From NCBI GenBank assembly GCA_026315105.1, contig CM048747.1, positions 286,219,154 to 286,283,153 on the forward strand: 64,000 nt of DNA, read 5' to 3'. Positions 57,150-64,000 of this stretch are shown here, one piece after another (positions within the stretch are counted from its first letter, which is position 1; each line of letters begins with the position of its first letter). The stretch is from Locusta migratoria (taxonomy: Eukaryota > Arthropoda > Insecta > Orthoptera > Acrididae). Under the pieces are notes generated by a model. The model was given only the letters and a program-made list of their open reading frames with translations, had not been told where the DNA came from and ran no database searches. The translations under genes were made by a program, and so were the position numbers.

Positions 57150-57480
57150 TTCGTATTGTTTTTATTTAATCCATATAGAGACATAAGAAGATAGTATTTT
57201 CAGTTAATGAGCCATGTCTAAACCAAACTGTACATTTGACAGCAAATTAAGTGATCTGAAATTATTAATTAACATTTAATATACAGCGTTACCAATAACC
57301 TTAGCAAAAACCGATGACAAAGGAATGAGGCTACAGTTCTCTACATTATTTCTTTTTACTTTTTTATGTATTGACTGCACTACTGAGTAACTGAGTATTT
57401 AATCTGTCAGAAAAATGGCATTTCCAAAACAATAATTACAAAAATAGCTATGTACTTGTTTAACAGATGCGGAACAGTAC
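57150..57480 (-). pseudogene. non-LTR RT finger-region fragment
   Basis: Minus strand: NCSLIPLSSVFAKVIGNAVY then NNFRSLNLLSNVQFGLDMAH, resembling the RPISLLSVFSKVLE...LLSENQFGFRKG region of LINE reverse transcriptase. Probably related to the family at 32 kb. Confidence 0.5.
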
Positions 57481-58142
57481 TTTAATACTATGCTAAATAC
57501 TAAATGCAATGTATATAAGTATACATATGTGCAAGAGCATTCTAGTCAGCAGGAAAAATTTATCCAGGGTGCCTAACGTCTTCAATGCCAGGGCGACTCT
57601 TAGCCCCAATGCAGGACAGTAATTGACCATATGCTGTGTAAGATACTGCCGTACCATCCTCTGATCCTTGCTGGCCCGTATTAAGTCGCATGGTACTTAC
57701 ATCAAAGACTGTTATGTGACAAACCGGATACCTGATGGAGGGAATGAATTGGAATCGCGAGTAATCTGCTGATTTATGCGCTGTTATCCGCGGCAGAAGT
57801 CGAAATTACGGCCGAAAACGAGGTATAAGTAGGACGTTCTGCCAACCAGAGAGTTTATTGAGTTGCACGGGATCTTTTAGCATGTAAATTGGAATCCCCT
57901 TTCCTGCTCAAGCGAATTGATTCCGTTTTTATCTCGGAGACAACAAACTCTTGAGAGCCATTTAACATCTGAGTATACATCGAGTCCTTGTTGTGTTGCA
58001 CATATGGAGATTACACATGTTCGTCAGCCACTTTTAGATGAAGTTACGGTGTAGCCTTTTACGTGTAGGCCTTTCAGTTAAATAACGACGAGGGACAGTC
58101 GATGAGAACAGGTTTACTTCACGATTTTGAGCCTCGCTTATT
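57481..58142. other. unassigned DNA
   Basis: No recognisable gene or repeat. Confidence 0.4.
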
Positions 58143-58334
58143 CAAATGTTCGAATGTTTGTTAAATTTGTGGGTCTTAACCGCGGGTTCATCAGTCCCTA
58201 AACTTACAAACTACTTTTGAACTAATTTAAACTAAAGACAACACAAACATCCATGCCCGAGAGGGGATTCGAACCCCCAACGGGGAACGGCCTCGCGCAT
58301 CGCTCAATGCGCTGGCCATTCCACCGCGGCAAAC
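58143..58334 (-). mobile_element. SINE with third-type head
   Basis: Minus orientation: box B complement GGATTCGAACCCC, a head with CGCATCGCTCAATGCGCTGG and CCGCGGC, and a body with AACTTACAAACTACTTTTGA. Confidence 0.87.
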
Positions 58335-58398
58335 ATCGCTATATGTATAAGAAATTCAAATCCACAAGTTGCTTTAAAATATTTGTTCTTCCTCTAGA

Positions 58399-58428
58399 TT
58401 TCGACACCTTTATGGGTGTCTTCATCAC
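58399..58428 (-). other. hammerhead-core-like hairpin
   Basis: The minus strand reads GTGATGA-A-GACACC-loop-GGTGTC-GAAA: a perfect 6-bp stem between the two conserved blocks. The first C of CTGATGA is G here. It stands alone, ~250 bp from the next Penelope-like end. Confidence 0.45.
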
Positions 58429-58639
58429 AAAATAAAAATATGACATGAAACGTTTACACTTAGTGTTTAATGTGCTCGTGTGGTATTAAGTTATTTATAA
58501 AAATACTAGCTAGATTTTAACTAAAAAACTAGCTAGTTTTTCATAACTGATTTTATATAACATTATTAGCTAGCTGCGTTTTCTTATACAGTAAAAGAGT
58601 TAGCTAATGTAAAACATGATAATCCATTAGATTTCGGTA

Positions 58640-60100
58640 ATGCAGCCGCGTAAAATTCACTTCTTCTGCTGATATTTCGGCCGCGTACCTTCCGGCCATC
58701 TTCAGAGTGCGTCGAAGACTGTCGACGAGGTGCCGGGCGCGGCCTTATAAGCCTGATCGCGGTGGCAATGCGCGTGCGCGTCACAGATGCTGGTACACTG
58801 CATATCGAAGTACTCACACGCGTGCGCCCCACGTGGCGGAAGCGCTCCGGTGTTCACTTATCGATACAAGCTCGGCGGCGGCAACACATTCACGTCTTCT
58901 CTGTGATTTCAATACTCCAAGTGCAGGGTTCCAAGCTTTGTCTAAATTAAAACCTTTATCTCTGTTTAATAAGTTGTTGGCCAGTCTAATTTCAACAGCT
59001 TCCTTAAATATAGCATCCCAAAACAAAGATATGGGTGTCAAAAATCTTCACCAACTACAGTTCATTGAATGACCAGTTTCTATGCAATGTTCAGCCACAG
59101 CTGACTTGTCTGGCTGTAATAGGCGAGTATATCTTCTGTGTTCAACGCATCTCTCGTGGACAGTGCCTATTGTCTGGCCTGTATATGAATTATCACAATT
59201 TCCGCAAGGGATCTGGTACACACCTGACTTGCGAAGCAACATATCATCCTTCACTGACCCGAGTAAGGCTGCAATCTTCACTGGTGGCCGGAAGATAACC
59301 TTAACACGATGTTTGTCGAGAATGCTGCTTATCATTGACAAAAGAGCGCCCATGTAAGGTAAGAAGTAAATAACTATTATTTTCGTCTTCTTCTTCCACG
59401 TCTCGTGCTTGCATTCTTGGACTCTCATCGAATGCTCTGCGAATCTGTTGCTGCGAATATCCATTTGCTTTGAAAATGCTCTTCAGGTGTGTGAGCTCTT
59501 CCTGCAAGTTGTCATCGTCTGATATACAATGTGCTCTGTGCACCAATGTCTTAAGGACCCCTGCGGTTTGTGAGGGATGATGGCAGCTACTGGCATGTAA
59601 ATACAGATTCGTATGGGTTGGTTTCCGATATACTGCATGTCCTAATGTACCATCAGCTTTTCGACGAACAAGTACATCCAAAAAAGGGAGGCAGCCATCT
59701 TTTTCCATTTCCATAGTACATTTGATATTAGCGTGGATGGAGTTCAGATGGTCAAGAAATCGTTGTAACTCCTCCTTCCCGTGAGGCCATACTATAAACG
59801 TGTCATCCACGTATCTCCAGAAACCGTTGGTTTAAAACTTGCCGAGTCCAGAGCCTTGTCCTCGAAGTCTTCCATGAAGAAATTCGCTACCAGAGGGGAT
59901 AGGGGGCTTCCCATAGCAACTCCGTCAATCTGCTCATAAAAGTCACCATTAAACTGGAAATAAGATGACGTCAGTACATGTTCAAATAAGGCGGTGATAT
60001 CCTTATCAAAATGTTGGCCAATTAGAGAAAGAGAATCCTGTACAGGTACCTTCATGGAAGACTTCGAGGACAAGACGCTGGACTCGGCAATTTGCATTTG
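58640..60100 (-). mobile_element. Penelope-like element, RT palm to 3' end
   Basis: Minus strand: KVPVQDSLSLIGQHFDKDIT, YFQFNGDFYEQIDGVAMGSP (RT motif B-like GVAMGSPLS), FFMEDFE, then after a frameshift at about 59815 YVDDTFIVWPHGKEEL (motif C), CLPFLDVLVRRKADGTLGHA, HASSCHHPSQ, and after another shift KSGVYQIPCGNCDNSYTGQT (GIY-YIG domain; Y-I-G reads Y-T-G), RCVEHRRYTRLLQPDKSAVA and ISLFWDAIFKEAVEIRLANN, LNRDKGFNLDKAWNPAL. A CTGAAGA-hairpin-GAAA motif is at 58675-58705 in the 3' region. The N-terminal RT part is absent. Frameshifts inactivate it. Confidence 0.85.
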
Positions 60101-60204
60101 TTATGAAAGATCTATCAGTTTGGTTAATTTTAGGTGGAGTCCGAAATATCTAAAAAATTTTAACAATGAGGGTCAACGGATGTAACCACATACTTCCTTA
60201 TAAT

Positions 60205-60640
60205 CTATAAATGTAATTGAGAGAGACCTGATTTTTTTTTTAATAAGCCACGATTAATTTCAGAGATTCCTGTATAGTTGTCTAGATCACTTTTGTCTCC
60301 TTTCTTATGAAGTGGGTTAATTACAACTGTGCTCCGTTCTTCTGGGAATTTTTCTGTTGCTAATTTTTTTCGTAAAATAGTATGTAAAGATGTCCAAGTT
60401 GTTTTACCACCATATTTCCACATTTCCGCAAACACTTGATTTTCACCGCATGCTTTGTAGTTTCTCATTTCTTTAAGTGCAATTTATATTTCTTGTACTA
60501 TAGGTGGGTTTATATTTTTTTATTTGGTTTTAACAAGGGTGCTTGTGTCTGTTATTAAAAGCTTTTCAGATTCTTCACAGTTCAAGAGATTGTTGAAAGT
60601 TTCTGGCATGATTTCTGCATATTCCTTGCTATTATGGACT
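60205..60640 (-). pseudogene. non-LTR RT fragment, separate family
   Basis: Minus strand: KACGENQVFAEMWKYGGKTT, WTSLHTILRKKLATEKFPEE, STVVINPLHKKGDKSDLDNY and GISEIN. This is the KAPGxDxIxAExxKYGG...IPxxWxxAxIxPLHKKGDxxDxxNYRGISLL start of a LINE RT. Only this region is present. Confidence 0.72.
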
Positions 60641-60647
60641 ATTTACA

Positions 60648-60905
60648 TCTACATACCCACAATCCACCCAGAGATGCGTGGCGGAGGGTACTCAGTACCA
60701 CTATTAGTTACTTGCTTCCCTGTTTCACTCCCATACAGAACGAGGAGAAAACGAATGATTGTATGCATGTGTATGAGCCCTAATCTCTCTGATCTTTGTG
60801 GTCTTTACGCGAAATCTTGGTTGGCGGCAGTGGAATCGTTCTTCGGCCCGCTTCAAATTCCGGCCTCTAAATTTCTTCAACAATGTTTCTCTTTTTCACC
60901 TTCCT
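60648..60905 (-). mobile_element. Jockey/CR1-type subfamily B 3' fragment
   Basis: The reverse complement holds ARVKDHKDQRD-type C-terminal residues, GTACTGAGTACCCTCCGCCA and the 3' end GGATTGTGGGTATGTAGATG. Confidence 0.8.
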
Positions 60906-60918
60906 GGATATTTGTCCT

Positions 60919-60920
<2 letters not shown>

Positions 60921-60972
<52 letters not shown>
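60921..60972. repeat. T52 homopolymer (poly-A on minus strand)
   Basis: An uninterrupted run directly after the Mutator-like fragment on the minus strand (residues SNMDKKK...). Confidence 0.95.
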
Positions 60973-60973
<1 letters not shown>

Positions 60974-61440
60974 TCCATATTAGATGCAGACCTGTCTGGA
61001 TCGACTATCCTCATTTTATCGCAATTTTGCAGCCCAGTAATCATATTTTCATCAAGATTAATTCCCAGCCTTTTCAGTAGACAACACTTTCCAATACTAC
61101 CACTATTGAATGTAACAGCATCACGACCTCCTAATTTCATTGTATGCATGCCTACAAATAAAGTTTTAGAAAGGCGGCTCCAAATTGTGTTGTTGAAACA
61201 TTTATTTGGGTTCTGTATCTGCCCATGCAGCCATTTCCTTAGAAGGTCAGGATGAGCCAAGTCCCTGAAAATAGGTGTAATTGTTGTAATAACAGCAGCA
61301 GGAAGAGAATGCTGGTGAGAATAAGATTCTCCAGTTGCCTGAACCCTATTGTATTTGCACCACGAATTTTCTCCTGATGGACACAATACATGACATGGCT
61401 TATCATCAGTAGAGGACTTATGGAAGAATATGGCCCAAAG
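60973..61440 (-). pseudogene. Mutator-like transposase, downstream fragment
   Basis: The minus strand reads LWAIFFHKSSTDDKPCHVLC, PSGENSWCKYNRVQATGE, SLPAAVITTITPIFRDLAHP, LRKWLHGQIQNPNKCFNNTI, WSRLSKTLFVGMHTMKLGGR, DAVTFNSGSIGKC and ending ASNMD. From memory, insect proteins with the Mutator-like transposase domain carry the same order (CP.GPDSWCKY, CLHGKTQNxNESFN, WSRxPKTxFV, LGxYDAV). This stretch is open over about 135 codons without a stop. The upstream part lies next to it on the other strand. Confidence 0.68.
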
Positions 61441-61562
61441 ATGACCTTATTAACAAATTAGAATGTGCAGGCCACGTTCAAAAACGTTTTGGAACAAAGC
61501 TGAGAAAACTAACTGTTGATATGAGAGGAAAAAAATTACTCGCAATCACACTTGACCAAAAC
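61436..61562 (+). pseudogene. Mutator-like transposase, upstream fragment, inverted relative to its partner
   Basis: The plus strand reads DLINKLECAGHVQKRFGTKL then RKLTVDMRGKKLLAITL, matching the KxECVNHxQKRxGxxLRxL...RGKKL segment that in intact proteins lies upstream of the part encoded on the minus strand at 60973-61440. Confidence 0.62.
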
Positions 61563-62700
61563 TAATCGCGTGTTTAAAAGCGTGTTGTTTACAAACAGCA
61601 GAAACAAAAGAATACCGACCGTTGCATACCAAGGATAGCCAACATACTCGGGAGTAAAAAAATCCCTAAAGTGGAATGTAGGGGGTATAAAGATATAAAA
61701 TATATGCAGAAAAATGGGTGACATAAAAGTGGGCGTGACTCATAAACACACGTGGTAGGAAAATGCACTTTTGTTTCTCGAAAAAATTTTTTCACCAAAA
61801 TCCTTTTCAGAGTACTTAAATAAAACCATAATCTATCCAAATATGATGAAAACTGAAAATCGATTTTGTTTTTTCGACCTGGACGACGGTGTTCACTTTG
61901 TTCTTGCGTTGCGCTACCTGCTCACTACACTATCTGAACCCATCTGTAAAAGTGGGCCACTGTACGAAATAAAAGCTTAATTCTGGTAGGAGGTACCCAG
62001 ATAAGAGTTTACTGTTATAAAAAAAGCTTAATTTTAGCAGCAAAATTAGCAAAATTTCCGTGTGACTTACCGGCTACTCCCTGCTGCAAAACCTTGTTCC
62101 CTGGCCCAAATTGAGAACTGACTTGGTTCAAATTACTCTAATAGCAGGAAGTAACGATACAGTAGCCAATATATGTAGCAGCTCACACAAAATTGCACAC
62201 TGGCAATAATAAAGAAGCCACCACAATTAAAGTTATTTCATAAAGGTGGCTAAGAAAAACATTTATGGCGCAACGGAACTTAAACATTAAAAAAATTGCA
62301 TCTGAGCTTATTCTCAGGACTGGTGAAAAACAATATTACATAAACGGGGGAAGGTGCTCAAAAACTACATTTATAGGCAAGTCAAAATTATACTGAACTT
62401 AACTTGTTTATTCAGGTCGAACGCAAGCAAAATGGGAAACCAATTTTGTCAATACAATAAAAATGCATCCCATTTACATGATCTAATACTGACGACGCCC
62501 AGCACGGAATTTAACATAAATTACACAGAACTTACGCTACTGGGGAGAGGATTTACAAACAAACTCACTCGCTCACACACACTCCATGCAACAGCGAAAC
62601 TCACCAAAATCAGCGTGCTGGAACGAGGCAGAAGCAGGGGCCGCTATCGTAGGCGAAATTCAGCAAACCCAGAGGTACCACATAACACAATCTATACTAA
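61563..62700. other. unassigned DNA
   Basis: The frames 61771-61980 and 62354-62740 have no recognised domain. No SINE or inverted repeat was found. Confidence 0.4.
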
Positions 62701-63570
62701 TAATAAATCTGTAAATGTAGGCCTGTCGCTCATCCCTTAAATCTTCAAAACTATTGGACGAATCTTCATGCGGTTTTCACAGAAAAATGGGAAAAGTTTG
62801 GGTTAACATATAGGCATAATTTTATCAAAATCAGAGTACGGGAAAAAAGATATCGTAAATTTAAGTGTTTTCAGTAACCGCCATGTCTGTTTGTTCAAAT
62901 ATTAAAAACCTCTTATCTCAAAAACTACTTCACCAATTTGCATGGGGTTTTCACAGGTAGCATGAGTGTAACTCGGGGTAACATATAAACTTCGTTTCAT
63001 AAAAATCGGATCACGGAAAAAAAGAATATCGTAATTTGAAATTATTTATCTACAACTGTCATGTCTGCCTGTCTCTTTGAACACGTTTATCTCCAAAACT
63101 ACTTGACGAATTTTCATGGGGTTTTCACACGTCACTTGAGCATATCGTGCGGTTATATAAAGGCTTCAATAATTAAAATCGGATCAGAGAAAATGAAGAT
63201 ATCATAATTTAACCATTTGTTTAAAATCCTTCGTGTATGTCTATTTGTTTAAGGTAATCTCCAAAAGTACTACACGAACTTTCATGGGTTTCCACAGGTA
63301 AATTTGGAATAGTTTTGAGAATAACATAGGCTACATTTCATCAAAATCGGATCAGAGGAAGGAAAGATATCGTAATTTGAAGTTTTATGTGTATACTATG
63401 CTTATAAGTATGGTGTAGTTCAGCAAATCACCAAGAATACTATCGAACTTTCATGGTGCTTCATAGGTCAACTGAGAGTACCTTGGGGCAACAGATAAGC
63501 TTCATTTCATTAAAATCGGATCAGGGAAGAAGAGATATCGTAATTTGTAGTTTCTGGTGCACGCTGTGCT
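62700..63570. repeat. diverged tandem array, five units of ~167-174 bp
   Basis: Each unit has ATCTCCAAAACTAC-like, then GAATTTTCATGGGGTTTTCAC-like, then TTTCATxAAAATCGGATCA and GATATCGTAATTTGAA-like words. The landmark TTTTCAC(A/C)G occurs near 62773, 62947, 63121, 63288 and 63457. Units are clearly homologous but differ by substitutions and small indels, so the array is old. Confidence 0.85.
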
Positions 63571-64000
63571 TGAATTGCAGCGTAGTATAAAGATCCGATA
63601 GAGGCGCTGTTCGTAACATAGTATACCAAATAACTAATAGATGGCGATGTTGCGTTTTTTATTCACGTAACTTAGGTGTAATACACTCAGACAAGGGGTA
63701 CGATTATCCTTACGGCAACGATGCTGTGTATTGATGTTGGCAACGGCCGTTGAATCCTTTTTGAAAAATCGTCACGTACAATGAGGGGAATAATTCTTTG
63801 TGTTGATGATGAAATAAATAAATAATGTTCCGATCAGTAAATTAATGACACCCCCCCCCCTAAAGCGAATATTTAGTTACCAACGTTAACATATTAAACC
63901 GCTGTCACTGCAAGTAAAATTTAACCCAGGTACGACACAAAACAATCATTTTTTACTAGCTGTATCTCGCATGCCTTGTAATGCCATGGAAAGAAAAAAG
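63571..64000. other. unassigned DNA
   Basis: Holds a short C run at 63851-63860 and AT-rich sequence. No gene. Confidence 0.4.

Noticed and set aside
62700..63570. CRISPR-like array
   Set aside because: Units are ~170 bp and diverged throughout, with no short identical repeat and unique spacer pattern, and the context is an insect-type genome.

Overview
This window reads as intergenic DNA from a large, repeat-rich insect genome. An orthopteran of the Schistocerca/locust type is my best guess. That guess rests on dense tRNA-headed SINEs ending in the shared tail TACAAACATTTGAACATT, many decayed Tc1/mariner copies, Jockey/CR1-like and RTE-like LINEs and Penelope-like elements. The tail and LINE families are recalled from locust-type genomes; no database search was possible. 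I found no host protein-coding gene, rRNA or functional tRNA. Nearly every recognisable reading frame is a broken transposon gene.

Layout. 0-9 kb: a Tc1 fragment, Jockey-group copies on both strands, SINEs, a decayed transposase with a DUF4817-like N-terminus, and a CpG-rich block at 8.4-8.96 kb. 9-16 kb: a complete-ended Tc1-like transposon carrying a SINE, AT-rich unassigned DNA, a second Tc1-like family, a Jockey copy and SINEs. 16-26 kb: a SINE inside a SINE, the best-preserved Jockey-group copy (16.9-19.06 kb), a palindrome and Tc1 copy flanked by inverted Penelope-like ends, and a second Jockey copy holding two SINEs. 27-31 kb: four-level nesting of DNA transposons. 31-38 kb: another LINE and two further Tc1-like copies. 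38.6-39.6 kb: a 797-bp palindrome inside a SINE. 40-48 kb: LINE and Tc1 fragments, a Penelope-like copy and a GC-rich block. 48-53 kb: a near-full-length RTE-like LINE inside a Penelope-like element that also carries a 207-bp foldback. 54-61.5 kb: mariner, Tc1 and Penelope copies and an internally inverted Mutator-like fragment. 62.7-63.57 kb: a diverged ~170-bp tandem array.

Nothing here forms an operon or pathway. What the sequence offers is insertion history. At least 17 insertions can be read from matching target-site duplications (SINEs 9-16 bp, RTE 10 bp, hAT-like 8 bp, Tc1 TA), so relative ages can be ordered. The most unusual recurring signal is a short hairpin, CTGAWGA-N-stem-loop-stem-GAAA (one copy begins GTGATGA), found six times. 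It resembles the conserved core of hammerhead ribozymes and mostly lies at Penelope-like element ends.
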